From contig NZ_AP025184.1 in assembly GCF_020886055.1 (NCBI RefSeq), forward strand, positions 1,736,001-1,800,000: DNA of 64,000 nt, written 5' to 3'. This DNA comes from Flavobacterium ammoniigenes (GTDB lineage Bacteria; Bacteroidota; Bacteroidia; Flavobacteriales; Flavobacteriaceae). Below the pieces are notes generated by a model. It did no database searches. It was not told where the DNA came from and saw nothing but the letters and a program-made list of their open reading frames with translations. Both the position numbers and the translations under genes were made by a program. Below, piece by piece: positions 16,727-26,010 of this stretch. Every line of letters begins with the position of its first letter. Position 1 is the stretch's first letter.

Positions 16727-18643
16727 TTATGAAAATTGAGTAAGTTGGAATTTATCTTTAATTAACTCTTCTAATTCTTTCATTGGAGCTAAAGCATTTT
16801 TCAATCGTTCTTTGTCCATTTTATTCAATTCATTCAAATTGATAAACTGCCCAGAATCTTCGTTTTTTAATCCTTCTACAGTTCTGAATTTAGAAAGAGT
16901 TAAAAAGGCTTCCGCACAATTGATGTAAATTTCAGCATTTCGTGGATCGGCTATAGCCAATTGCTTGAAACGAGAATAGGTATTATTAACTCCTTTTATA
17001 CCATAACATAAAGCAAAAAGACGGGCGCTATCAATTAATGGAAGTAAAGCACGTGATTTTATATCAAACTTGTCTTTGTTTATTCCTTCTTCTTCAACAA
17101 TAAATTTCTTAAAGAAACTAAGTGGTGCGTTATTTCGTAAGGCATCGTTTCCTAAAAAATCAAAGAATAATGTATTGCTCTTGGCATTCTTATAAATCAC
17201 ATTTTCTATTGCTTCTTCAATTTTTGCTTCGCCAAAAGCCATTTCGTAATCAAAGAAAATGCTACTTAAATCGTTACTGTTTTTACCTGGAGTATTCATC
17301 CAACTGTTGTATTGATTTGTCCAGTCGCTCAATGACTTACACCAAAGTGTATTACTTGCCATATGGCCATTTGGACATGACGGATATCCGATTTTTTCTA
17401 AATTAGCGGATGCTCTTTTGGCTAATTTTAAGAAATAATCCTTAACCTCTCTGTATTTATCGGGTACAACATCTTCAAAAACCAAAATACTATCTTGATC
17501 CGTAAGTAATAGTTGTTCTTTTCGGCCTTGGCTACCTATACTCAACCAAGCAAAACGGGCAGGAGGGGAGCCTAAGTCTAAAATGGCTAATTCAACGGAA
17601 CGTTTGATTAATGCCAAATTGATTTCGCTTGCTATATTATAAACATGGAAAAGCGGTATGTTTTTGTGAATTGAATTCTGGATAATATCTGTCAATCGAT
17701 CGCGAAGTAACTTCAAATCATCTGCTGATTGAGTTCGCTTGATTTGTTTAATTAAAACGCCAGGATTGTTGGCTTGAGAAACAATTAAATCATGTTCAGA
17801 AATGATTCCTTTTACTTGCGATTGATTGGTACCATCGGTGGTGGCAATTAAATGGGTTACATTATTCTTTAGCATCACTAATTGGGCTTCCGCCAAAGAA
17901 ATATTTTCAACAACTGTAACCACAGGATTCGACATGATTTTATCAATGGTGGCTGTAATAGGGAAACGTCCTGTTGCAATTTTTGAACTCATATCGGTCT
18001 GAGTTACAATTCCAATTGGAATATTATTATTGCAAATAATACTACTGGTAGAAAGATTTTCTGCCATGGTTTTAGCTACATCCATAACAATTGCATCAGG
18101 AGTAGTAGTAAGAGGATTCCGATTGTAATTAAGAGATTGAAAATACTGCATATCAGAGGATTGTTGGTCAGAATAGATCACGTTGTCTGAAAGTAGTTTT
18201 CCTCGAATATTTTTATCGTTTGGGTTATTGGTATTAGTTGCAAAACTTTCCAATAAGAAATCCAAAACATTTGGATTATTAGCTACAAAAGGTCTAAAAG
18301 TGGCAATTGGGATTGCATATACAATACATTCTTGACGCGCCTTGGCTGTCATCTTATAATTATTTTTGGCAAAAAATGGACGCAATCCAAAAATATCACC
18401 TTCGTGACATTTATTTAGCAATGTTTCTTCAGCATCTGCAATCACTGATAAATGAATAACTCCCGAAGCAACTACATAAAAACAATCGTGTAAGGTATCA
18501 TCAATTTGAAATAAAGTCTTGTATTTTTCCAAATTTACTACGCGAATATTCATAGCAATTTCAGATAATTCTTCAAAAGTTAAATTATCGAAAGGTGAAT
18601 ATTTTTTCAAAAAATCTGCAATATGTTCTGCAACAGTATTCAT
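16727..18643 (-). CDS. cNMP-binding / CBS / DUF294 nucleotidyltransferase-like protein
   Basis: 638 residues, cytoplasmic. Domain order: a Crp-type cyclic-nucleotide-binding domain (about 10-130), a CBS pair (about 165-290), a GlnD-like nucleotidyltransferase domain DUF294 (about 310-450; WLSIGSQGRKEQLLLTDQDSILVFE carries the G-S and D-x-D metal motif) and its helical C-terminal domain (about 470-630). The architecture suggests a nucleotide-sensing regulator that nucleotidylylates a partner. In other bacteria it neighbours acetate genes (acs, actP); here acs is about 44 kb away. Forms an operon with the exonuclease-like gene. Confidence 0.88.
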   Translation of the reverse strand: MNTVAEHIADFLKKYSPFDNLTFEELSEIAMNIRVVNLEKYKTLFQIDDTLHDCFYVVASGVIHLSVIADAEETLLNKCHEGDIFGLRPFFAKNNYKMTAKARQECIVYAIPIATFRPFVANNPNVLDFLLESFATNTNNPNDKNIRGKLLSDNVIYSDQQSSDMQYFQSLNYNRNPLTTTPDAIVMDVAKTMAENLSTSSIICNNNIPIGIVTQTDMSSKIATGRFPITATIDKIMSNPVVTVVENISLAEAQLVMLKNNVTHLIATTDGTNQSQVKGIISEHDLIVSQANNPGVLIKQIKRTQSADDLKLLRDRLTDIIQNSIHKNIPLFHVYNIASEINLALIKRSVELAILDLGSPPARFAWLSIGSQGRKEQLLLTDQDSILVFEDVVPDKYREVKDYFLKLAKRASANLEKIGYPSCPNGHMASNTLWCKSLSDWTNQYNSWMNTPGKNSNDLSSIFFDYEMAFGEAKIEEAIENVIYKNAKSNTLFFDFLGNDALRNNAPLSFFKKFIVEEEGINKDKFDIKSRALLPLIDSARLFALCYGIKGVNNTYSRFKQLAIADPRNAEIYINCAEAFLTLSKFRTVEGLKNEDSGQFINLNELNKMDKERLKNALAPMKELEELIKDKFQLTQFS

Positions 18644-18847
18644 GGTTTGTAGGTATAATTTCTCAAATGCTAATTTAAAAAAATATATATAGAGATGAAA
18701 AGGAGTACAAGAATACTATTAACTAAATTGGAGCTATAATTGTTGATATATACTAGGGATTGAAATTAATCTATTTTACATAATATAAATTATAATTCAA
18801 TATAGTGATCTGTTAAATAGAGGTAATCGTACTTATTTAGATTTAAA

Positions 18848-20179
18848 TTACCTTTTTTGTTTCTTAACAGCTTGTTCTACTACTGTATTGATTTGTTGTA
18901 AATGATTGGCCAACAATTTTTCTATCAATTCTTCTTTAGTTAAATGATGAAAAATGGTTTTTACTTTAGTTTTAAGCACAGCATCCAAATCGTGATTTGG
19001 TTTTGTTTTAAAAATCTTTTTAGCCCACAATAAGGTGTTGTTTTCTTCAATACTTGCTTCTGTAGGTTTTTTAAACTCAGAAAATTGAATTCCTAGCTCT
19101 TTTTCAAAATCAGCAATTTCAGCAACTTCTTCGGCTTGTAACACCGTCAATGAAAGTCCTTTTGCCCCAGCTCTTGCAGTTCTACCACTTCGATGGACAT
19201 AAGCTTCATAGACATCTGGTAAATGGTAATTTACAACAAACGATACATCGGCTACATCAATTCCTCTTGCTGCTAAATCTGTAGCGATTAATACATTAAT
19301 ATGTCCTTCACGGAATTGCCCCATAATTCTATCACGAATCCCTTGAGATAAACTCCCGTGAATGGCACCAGACGAAAATTTATTGATTGCTAGATTTTTG
19401 GCAAGCTTATTTACAGCGGCTTTGGTTTTACAAAATATAATTCCACGCTCACCGTCTCTAGAATTTAAAAAATGCATGAGTACATTCAATTTTTCAATTG
19501 GATCAACTACAATATATTGGTGATCAATTCCTTGGTTACCAATAGTTTCCATGTTGGCACTGATTTCAACTACATTTTTGGATAAGTAGTTTTGAATCAA
19601 TTGTTTTATTGTTCCAGGTAAAGTCGCTGAAAACAAAAGTGTTCGATGCTTTTTGGGTAATTCGGCAACAATTTCATCCAAACTTTCCTTCAAGATACTG
19701 ACCATTTCGTCAGCTTCATCTAATACCAAAAATTGAGTTTGTTTTAAATCAATTGCTTTTCGTTGAATCAAATCAATCAATCTTCCAGGTGTCGCTACAA
19801 CAATATGCGTAGGTGTTTTAAGTCTTTCTATTTGTGGTTTAATCGGAATTCCTCCACATGTTGCTGCAATAGATATTCCTTCAATATTCTTTGAAAATTG
19901 CTCTAAATTAGAGTGAATTTGATGCCCTAATTCACGTGTTGGAACTAGTACAACGGCTTGTATTGCTGTCTTTTCAATTTGAATTAACTGTAAAAGTGGT
20001 AACCCAAAAGCAGCAGTTTTTCCTGTACCCGTTTTGGCTAAGCCAACAATATCGGTAGTAGTGTCAAGTAGTTGCGGAATTACTTTTTGCTGAATCTCTG
20101 TAGGTTCAACAATTTTCACTTCGGTTAATGCTTGTACAATTGGATTTGAAAGTCCTAATTCAGAAAATTGTTTTGCCAT
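18848..20179 (-). CDS. DEAD-box RNA helicase
   Basis: 443 residues with the DEAD-box motifs in order: Q motif (FSELGLSNPIVQALTEVKIVEPTEIQ), Walker A AKTGTGKT, PTRELG, TPGR, DEAD, SAT, and the C-terminal HRSGRTARAG. ATP-dependent RNA unwinding for ribosome assembly, decay or cold adaptation. A Lys-rich tail (EQAVKKQKR) could bind RNA. It starts 31 nt after the stop of the neighbouring helicase on the same strand, so the two may be cotranscribed. Confidence 0.93.
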   Translation of the reverse strand: MAKQFSELGLSNPIVQALTEVKIVEPTEIQQKVIPQLLDTTTDIVGLAKTGTGKTAAFGLPLLQLIQIEKTAIQAVVLVPTRELGHQIHSNLEQFSKNIEGISIAATCGGIPIKPQIERLKTPTHIVVATPGRLIDLIQRKAIDLKQTQFLVLDEADEMVSILKESLDEIVAELPKKHRTLLFSATLPGTIKQLIQNYLSKNVVEISANMETIGNQGIDHQYIVVDPIEKLNVLMHFLNSRDGERGIIFCKTKAAVNKLAKNLAINKFSSGAIHGSLSQGIRDRIMGQFREGHINVLIATDLAARGIDVADVSFVVNYHLPDVYEAYVHRSGRTARAGAKGLSLTVLQAEEVAEIADFEKELGIQFSEFKKPTEASIEENNTLLWAKKIFKTKPNHDLDAVLKTKVKTIFHHLTKEELIEKLLANHLQQINTVVEQAVKKQKR

Positions 20180-20210
20180 GCTTTGAGTTTTTGTAACAGA
20201 TTAATACTAA

Positions 20211-21749
20211 TTAATCGGCTTCGTTCATTATTTTTTCTCGGTACTTCTTCCCTATCAATACCGTTAATTTCATTTTGTAATCTTCAACTAACCATTCGCG
20301 GTAATTTTTACTGCATTGGCTTAAACATTTTGAAAAACGCTTTACTCGACATTCAATATCTTCGTCTAATTCTTTGGCTAATCTTTTGGCATCTTGTAAT
20401 TCTTCTGAATTATCAACACACATAGCAGCGTGTTGCTCTAACGATTTTTCTAAAACCACTTTAGAACGTAAGTTTTGACGAATTACCATTTTATGTTCTT
20501 CATCAACATCAAAGGTAACTACCTGAGTTTTGCTGAATTTGGCACGCAATTCAGGAGGCATTTCGTATTTAAAATACAATTCAATTTCGGCATCATCACG
20601 AAGATTTTCTAGATAATACTCCGGTGATTTAAATATATGTTGCCAATTGACAGGGTCGCTCCAAAGTCCAAAACGCGCCGCATTATTTCCTAAATCGATT
20701 ACCGTGAACTCGTCTTTATTTTCTAATTTTCTTGAACCACGGCCTATCATTTGAAAATACAAAGTCAATGATTTAGTCGCTCTGTTCAAAATAATAGTTT
20801 CTACCGTAGGTTCATCGAAACCAGTGGTTAAGATCCCAACAGAAGTTAAAATGGCATTAGGAGTGTGTTTGAACCAATGCAAAATATCTTTACGTTCTTC
20901 TGTACTACTGGTATTATCAAGATGCCTTACATCGTAGCCTGCTTCTCTAAAGGTTTCGTAAACATAAAGTGAAGTGTTGATTCCATTGTTAAAAATCAAG
21001 GTTTTCTTGCCTAGGGATTTCTCAGTATAGGCATGCAACAATTTTTCTTGCATTGCCATATTGGTATACAAATCATCTGATGATTTTACCGTATAATCAC
21101 CATTGATTCCCACTTTTAATGAAGTTAAACCAACGTCGTAACTGTAAGTAATGGCTTTGGCCAAAAAACCTTTGTTAATTAAGGATTGGATTGTATCACC
21201 AACTATCAATTCATCATAGTTTTGATGCATTGGCAATTTGATATTGGAACTTAAAGGAGTAGCTGTAACTCCCAGAATAAAAGCTTTTTTAAATGAACTT
21301 AATAATTTCCTGAACGAATTATAATGCGCCTCATCAATAATAACTAAACCCACATTGTCCAAATGTAACTTTTCGTCGTTAATTCGGTTTTTTAGAGTTT
21401 CCACCATAGCAACAAAACAAGAATAGTCATTTTGATCCGGAAGCTCTTTTACATTACTATTGATGATTTTGTTTTTTACTCCAAACCCTTTTAACATTTT
21501 CGAAGTTTGCTTACACAATTCGATACGATGGGTCAATACCACCACTTTTTTGTCATGCTTTTGGATATACCGACGAACAATTTCAGAAAATATTACAGTT
21601 TTACCACCACCCGTTGGCAATTGATATAATAAGTGATGTTGAGGGGATGCGTTGTCAATGCGTTCAAAAATAGCATCTATGTCACATTTTTGGTAATCAT
21701 AGAGTTCTTTTCGATCTTCAAATTCGGTTTCTACAGTGTTTTGAGGCAT
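20211..21749 (-). CDS. Superfamily II DEAD/DEAH helicase (RecQ/RadD-like)
   Basis: 512 residues from ATG at 21749. Walker A LPTGGGKTVIFSE, Walker B IIDEAHYN, VTATP, and the second RecA domain with TGFDEPTVETIILNRATKSLTLYFQMIGRGSRK. This is the SSL2/RadD-like DNA helicase class. A longer frame to 21779 exists, but a TAnnTTTG element (21769-21776) lies inside it, so the start at 21749 (MPQNTVETEF) is preferred. The C-terminal 130 residues are charged and helical. The substrate is not defined by sequence; a DNA repair role is plausible. Confidence 0.88.
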   Translation of the reverse strand: MPQNTVETEFEDRKELYDYQKCDIDAIFERIDNASPQHHLLYQLPTGGGKTVIFSEIVRRYIQKHDKKVVVLTHRIELCKQTSKMLKGFGVKNKIINSNVKELPDQNDYSCFVAMVETLKNRINDEKLHLDNVGLVIIDEAHYNSFRKLLSSFKKAFILGVTATPLSSNIKLPMHQNYDELIVGDTIQSLINKGFLAKAITYSYDVGLTSLKVGINGDYTVKSSDDLYTNMAMQEKLLHAYTEKSLGKKTLIFNNGINTSLYVYETFREAGYDVRHLDNTSSTEERKDILHWFKHTPNAILTSVGILTTGFDEPTVETIILNRATKSLTLYFQMIGRGSRKLENKDEFTVIDLGNNAARFGLWSDPVNWQHIFKSPEYYLENLRDDAEIELYFKYEMPPELRAKFSKTQVVTFDVDEEHKMVIRQNLRSKVVLEKSLEQHAAMCVDNSEELQDAKRLAKELDEDIECRVKRFSKCLSQCSKNYREWLVEDYKMKLTVLIGKKYREKIMNEAD

Positions 21750-21768
21750 TGGTGATTTTGGATTTTTG

Positions 21769-21776
21769 CAAAAGTA
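21769..21776 (-). promoter_or_regulatory. -7 element TACTTTTG for the helicase pair; fixes the start codon
   Basis: An exact TAnnTTTG match 19 nt upstream of the ATG at 21749. It falls within the extended reading frame, so the upstream Met at 21779 cannot be the normal start. Confidence 0.55.
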
Positions 21777-21854
21777 CACCTAAAAAACAGTTAATTGGCT
21801 ATTTTTATTTTAAAAATATAGCTCGAATTTAAAAATTAAGTTTTGCTAATCCAT

Positions 21855-22382
21855 TTAAAATTCCAAACGCGAAATAATACGTTCGAATTCGTATTGATTG
21901 ATCCACTTTTGATCTACTGTTTCCTGGAAAATGGAACCAATTCTTGTTTTAAAATCGGCATAGATACCATTGGAAATTATAAAATCAACAGCTTGTTCAA
22001 ACGAATTGAACATGCTCTTATAGAATAATTCTTGTTTGATTGCATTTTCGGATGAATAAGTTTGAGCGATTTCAATGTTATAGAGCATCACATCGGTAAT
22101 GATAAATGGATCAACTCCCAAAGTAATGAAATGCTTTATCAATTTTTGAGCAACGGAACGTCGCATTTTTGGTTTACTTCGACGCCCTAATTTTTTGATT
22201 GGAAAATATTCATTGGAAATTCTAAGTTTTGCTTCTTTTAAAATAATTTCTTCCTTAGGATTAAAAACAAAATCATAAAAGGTTTTCACTGGTACAAACT
22301 TCTCATACAATTCTAGAATTTGTTCTTCCAATTGCACTTTATTCAATTCGGCAAGGTATTTTTTTAAATCGCGTTTACTCAT
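21855..22382 (-). CDS. Conserved hypothetical protein, DUF6155-like
   Basis: 175 residues from ATG at 22382 (MSKRDLKKYLAEL). Highly charged and predicted all-helical, with a basic patch LGRRSKPKMRR (about 67-77) that could contact nucleic acid. It resembles Flavobacterium proteins labelled DUF6155 (from memory); no function is known. A TTG start at 22403 would be possible, but it overlaps the -7 element at 22401-22408, so the ATG is chosen. Divergent from the DUF3817 gene. Confidence 0.75.
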   Translation of the reverse strand: MSKRDLKKYLAELNKVQLEEQILELYEKFVPVKTFYDFVFNPKEEIILKEAKLRISNEYFPIKKLGRRSKPKMRRSVAQKLIKHFITLGVDPFIITDVMLYNIEIAQTYSSENAIKQELFYKSMFNSFEQAVDFIISNGIYADFKTRIGSIFQETVDQKWINQYEFERIISRLEF

Positions 22383-22400
22383 ATAAAATTTGATATTTGT

Positions 22401-22408
22401 CAAAGGTA
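22401..22408 (-). promoter_or_regulatory. -7 element TACCTTTG for the DUF6155-like gene
   Basis: An exact TAnnTTTG match on the minus strand, 18 nt upstream of the ATG at 22382; it rules out the upstream TTG start. It forms a divergent promoter pair with the element at 22452-22459. Confidence 0.55.
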
Positions 22409-22451
22409 AATTACTTTAGTCAATCTTACTTCTAAAATCAATGATATTCCT

Positions 22452-22459
22452 TATTTTTG
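22452..22459 (+). promoter_or_regulatory. -7 element TATTTTTG for the DUF3817 gene
   Basis: An exact TAnnTTTG match 24 nt upstream of the ATG at 22484. It overlaps an apparent TTG start at 22457, which is therefore rejected. Confidence 0.55.
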
Positions 22460-22483
22460 ATTTTTAAACAAAAGATCAAAGTC

Positions 22484-22753
22484 ATGTTAAAGTTATTTAA
22501 ATTAATTGCTTTTTTAGAAGGTGTTTCACTCCTACTCCTATTATTTTTTGCTATGCCAATGAAGTATTACTTTCAAGAACCTATTTTTGTAAAAAGTATT
22601 GGAATGGCGCATGGTATTTTATTTATTGGCTATATCATTTTGGCATTAATGTCCAAAATCGAATACGATTGGCCAGCTAAGAAATTTAGTTTGGTTTGTA
22701 TTGCTTCAGTTATTCCTTTTGGTACTTTTTATGTAGAAAAAAAATATTTATAA
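22484..22753 (+). CDS. DUF3817 membrane protein
   Basis: 89 residues from ATG at 22484 (MLKLFKLIAFLEGVSLLLLL). Three hydrophobic segments (about 5-23, 35-55, 65-82) and the conserved LEGVS and H-G in AHGILFIGYI, which mark DUF3817 small integral membrane proteins. Similar domains are found at the end of some transporters. No function is known. It lies 10 nt before the next gene, so the two form an operon. Confidence 0.82.
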   Translation: MLKLFKLIAFLEGVSLLLLLFFAMPMKYYFQEPIFVKSIGMAHGILFIGYIILALMSKIEYDWPAKKFSLVCIASVIPFGTFYVEKKYL

Positions 22754-22763
22754 ATTAATCACT

Positions 22764-23150
22764 ATGAATTCAAGAGACGAATTTTTAAAAAAATTTAGAG
22801 GAGATGCATTAGGTAAAATTGATAGACAATCTTCTTTAGAAGAGTATTTTCAAAATACCACTTTGCGTCCCATTTTAAATCTTCAAAACGATTTAATTCT
22901 CAGTGCTTTCCAAATATATATAGTTCAAAATAAAATTCCTTTTGAAATCTATTCGACTGATAAAAAAAATACAGTCATCGAAAATGCGATTTTAAAAGAC
23001 GTTAAATTTCAAAATTTGCTTAAAGGATTTGCAATTGGATTATTTACTGCGGATGAATTTACTTTATATTCTAGTGCAAGTTCATCTTTAAATAAGAGAA
23101 TTAGATCGATGCTAATTGAGCGATTGCAAAGTCAATTACAATTGATTTAA
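22764..23150 (+). CDS. Conserved hypothetical protein
   Basis: 128 residues, soluble, predicted mostly helical with a central amphipathic region (RPILNLQNDLILSAFQIYIVQNKI). The pattern 'LRPILNLQNDL' seems familiar from other Flavobacteria, but I cannot assign a family or function. A second half with GFAIGLFTADEFTLYSSASSSLNKRIRSML may be a small bundle. Cotranscribed with the DUF3817 gene 10 nt upstream. Confidence 0.7.
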   Translation: MNSRDEFLKKFRGDALGKIDRQSSLEEYFQNTTLRPILNLQNDLILSAFQIYIVQNKIPFEIYSTDKKNTVIENAILKDVKFQNLLKGFAIGLFTADEFTLYSSASSSLNKRIRSMLIERLQSQLQLI

Positions 23151-23689
23151 TTTTTTAATCTACTTTTTATTTCTGTTATATTTAGTTTATACTATTAAAA
23201 ATCAGATATTTAAATATAAAAATAATCTACTTTTTTTATTCTTACTATTTTTTATTACTACAAAGCCTTTACTTTTACATTTCATCTCACGAAATCGTTT
23301 TCTTGTAATATGTTGCTTTTAATTAAAACCAAGCATTTATTTTTTATACTTTTTTGAGATGAATAATGTCATTTTAACACAATGATATTTTGTTATAATT
23401 GAACTGTATTAATTATTGTAAGAAATAAAATACAAATTAATCATAATGATGTCATATATTTAATGAAATAGTAACGGATTATTTTATAGTTTCTAAATTC
23501 TATTTTGAAAAAACATTAAAATCTACGTTATTCAATAAAATTTCATTTAATAATCATAAAAAAATGAAAATAATGGAATTCTAATAATTAATTAACAGTA
23601 AAAAAATTAATCTGTTATTTTATTTCTTATAATTGTAAGTTACTTTTTATTACTATTAACAACCATAAAATATTTAAAAAACAAATCAG
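23151..23689. other. AT-rich intergenic stretch upstream of the sugar-oxidation cluster
   Basis: 539 nt without a credible gene, tRNA or terminator. It is markedly AT-rich with many short A and T tracts. It must hold the promoter of the cluster, but no exact TAnnTTTG element lies within 100 nt of the first ATG; the nearest look-alike is TACTTTTT around 23641. It may be an activator-dependent or long-leader region. Confidence 0.5.
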
Positions 23690-24250
23690 ATGGAAAGAAG
23701 GGAAGCACTTAAAAGAGTTGCCTATTTAATGGGAGGAGCTATTTCAGCGACAACTATGGGCGTTTTATTTGAAAGTTTTACCGTAATAGACAAATCTAAA
23801 ATGGTTAACTTTTCGGTATCCGATGAAGCAATACTTGCTGAGTTTTCAGAAATCATAATCCCAACAACTTCAGCATGCCCAGGAGCAAAAGCTGCTGGTT
23901 TAGGATCATTTATACCAATGATGATTCAAGATTGTTATCCTGCTAACTTACAATCAATTTTTGCTACTGGATTAAAATCTATGGATGATAAATGTTTTGC
24001 AAAATTTGGTAAAAACTTCGCCACTGCTTCAGAACAAGAAAAAACTACTATTGTCAAAGAATTAAGAGACGAAGCAATTGCTAATAAAAGACAACCTTCC
24101 TTTTTTACAATTGCCAGAGATTTAACTATTCTAGGATATTATTCATCGGAAATAGGATCTACTCAAGCTCGTGAATATCTTGCAATTCCTGGAAAATATG
24201 ATGGTAGTGCACCATTGGAACCAGGCCAAAAAGCGTGGGCTACTTCTTAA
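23690..24250 (+). CDS. Small subunit of a GMC dehydrogenase (gluconate 2-dehydrogenase subunit 3 family)
   Basis: 186 residues. A Tat-type N-terminus (MERREALKRVAYLMGG, twin Arg at 3-4, hydrophobic stretch to about 35) is followed by the subunit-3 fold (LAEFSEIIIPTTSACPGAKAAGLG). In glucoside-3, glucose and gluconate dehydrogenases this subunit is needed for folding and Tat export of the FAD subunit, which has no signal of its own. That is the case here: the next gene is the GMC subunit without a signal. First gene of the cluster. Confidence 0.88.
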   Translation: MERREALKRVAYLMGGAISATTMGVLFESFTVIDKSKMVNFSVSDEAILAEFSEIIIPTTSACPGAKAAGLGSFIPMMIQDCYPANLQSIFATGLKSMDDKCFAKFGKNFATASEQEKTTIVKELRDEAIANKRQPSFFTIARDLTILGYYSSEIGSTQAREYLAIPGKYDGSAPLEPGQKAWATS

Positions 24251-24294
24251 GCAATTCATTTATTAAACTAGTTTAAACTTAAAAAATATACATC

Positions 24295-25998
24295 GTGAAT
24301 ATTAATACGAATTTAAAAGAACAAAATACTTATGACGCAATCGTTATAGGTTCAGGTATAAGTGGTGGTTGGGCTGCTAAAGAATTGACCGAAAAAGGAT
24401 TACGAGTTTTGATGCTGGAACGCGGAATGAACATTGAGCATATTACTGATTATGAATCAGCTATGAAAGATCCATGGGAATTCAAGCATGCAGGTAGAAT
24501 GACTCAAGAACAAAAAAGTACACACCCTGTACAAATACGAGATTATCCATATCAAGAAGCCAATGAGAAATGGTGGGTTAATGATTTGGAATGTCCGTAT
24601 ACAGAAGACAAACGATTTGATTGGTACAGAGGATTTCATGTAGGAGGCAAATCATTAATGTGGGGTCGTCAAAGTTACCGTTTTAGTGACATTAACTTTG
24701 AAGACAACAAAAAAGATGGTCATGGAAACGACTGGCCAATTCGTTACAAGGATATTGCTCCATGGTATGACTATGCGGAGAAATTTGCTGGTATTAGTGG
24801 TCAAAACGAAGGTTGGCCTTTATTACCAGATGGACAGTTTCTTCCACCAATGGATTTGAACTGTGTAGAGAAATCTGTTAAAGAACGAATTGAAAAACAT
24901 TACAACAGAGAAAGAATCTTAACTATAGGTCGTACGGCTAATTTAACAGTTCCTCATAATGGACGTGGCAATTGCCAGTACAGAAATTTATGTAGTCGCG
25001 GATGTCCGTTTGGTGCTTATTTTAGTACTCAATCTTCTACCCTACCTGCTGCAATGGCAACTAAGCGTTTAACTGTAAGACCTTATTCTATTGTAAATCA
25101 TATCATCTACGACAAGGATACTAAAAAGGCCAAAGGAGTTATGGTGATTGATGCAGAAACTAATGAAACCATGGAATTTTATGCTAAAATCGTTTTTGTA
25201 AATGGTTCTACACTAGGTTCTACATTTATATTATTGAACTCTACTTCAGAGGCACATCCGAATGGTTTAGGTAATGGTAGCGGGCAATTAGGTCATAACT
25301 TAATGGATCACCATTTCCGTTGTGGAGCTGAAGGAACTGCTGAAGGATTTGAAGATAAATACACTTATGGTCGTAGAGCCAATGGAATCTATGTACCTCG
25401 TTACCAAAATTATGGTAATGATAAACGTGATTACTTAAGAGGTTTTGGTTACCAAGGTGGTGCAAGTCGTGGAAATTGGCAAGCAGATGTGGCTGAATTA
25501 GCATTTGGTGCTGATTTCAAAAATAATATGTCAAAACCAGCAGATCATTGGAAAATGGGATTGGGTGGTTTTGGAGAAATGCTACCTTACTATGAAAATA
25601 AAGTATACATCGATCATTCGAAAAAAGACAAATGGGGTCAACCTGTTATAGCTATTGATTGCGAAACTAAAGATAACGAAGCTAAAATGCGTGAAGATAT
25701 GATGAACGATGCTGCCGAAATGTTAGAAGCAGCTGGAATGAAAAATATCCAAACCTATGATAATGATTACTATCCAGGTATGGCTATTCATGAAATGGGT
25801 ACCGCACGTATGGGTAACGATCCTAAAGATTCTGTATTAAATAAATGGAATCAAATGCATGAAGTAAGTAATGTATTTGTTACTGATGGTTCTTGTATGC
25901 CTTCGATTGCATGTCAAAACCCATCGTTAACGTTCATGGCATTAACTGCTCGCGCTGCTGATTATGCAGTGAAAGAATTAAAGAAAAAAAATATCTAG
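24295..25998 (+). CDS. GMC-family FAD oxidoreductase, probable glucoside 3-dehydrogenase large subunit
   Basis: 567 residues. FAD motif VIGSGISGGWAAKELTEKG (about 17-35) and GMC C-terminal domain with YPGMAIHEMGTARMG and NPSLTFMALTARAADY (catalytic His/Asn region). A Cys cluster C-x5-C-x3-C (GNCQYRNLCSRGC) resembles the site that holds an Fe-S cluster in FAD glucose dehydrogenases. With the small subunit and the cytochrome at 28241 it would oxidise a sugar C-3 hydroxyl in the periplasm and pass electrons to the respiratory chain. It starts at GTG; the next Met would lose the FAD motif. Confidence 0.88.
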   Translation: MNINTNLKEQNTYDAIVIGSGISGGWAAKELTEKGLRVLMLERGMNIEHITDYESAMKDPWEFKHAGRMTQEQKSTHPVQIRDYPYQEANEKWWVNDLECPYTEDKRFDWYRGFHVGGKSLMWGRQSYRFSDINFEDNKKDGHGNDWPIRYKDIAPWYDYAEKFAGISGQNEGWPLLPDGQFLPPMDLNCVEKSVKERIEKHYNRERILTIGRTANLTVPHNGRGNCQYRNLCSRGCPFGAYFSTQSSTLPAAMATKRLTVRPYSIVNHIIYDKDTKKAKGVMVIDAETNETMEFYAKIVFVNGSTLGSTFILLNSTSEAHPNGLGNGSGQLGHNLMDHHFRCGAEGTAEGFEDKYTYGRRANGIYVPRYQNYGNDKRDYLRGFGYQGGASRGNWQADVAELAFGADFKNNMSKPADHWKMGLGGFGEMLPYYENKVYIDHSKKDKWGQPVIAIDCETKDNEAKMREDMMNDAAEMLEAAGMKNIQTYDNDYYPGMAIHEMGTARMGNDPKDSVLNKWNQMHEVSNVFVTDGSCMPSIACQNPSLTFMALTARAADYAVKELKKKNI

Positions 25999-26010
25999 GT
26001 TACTTTTATT

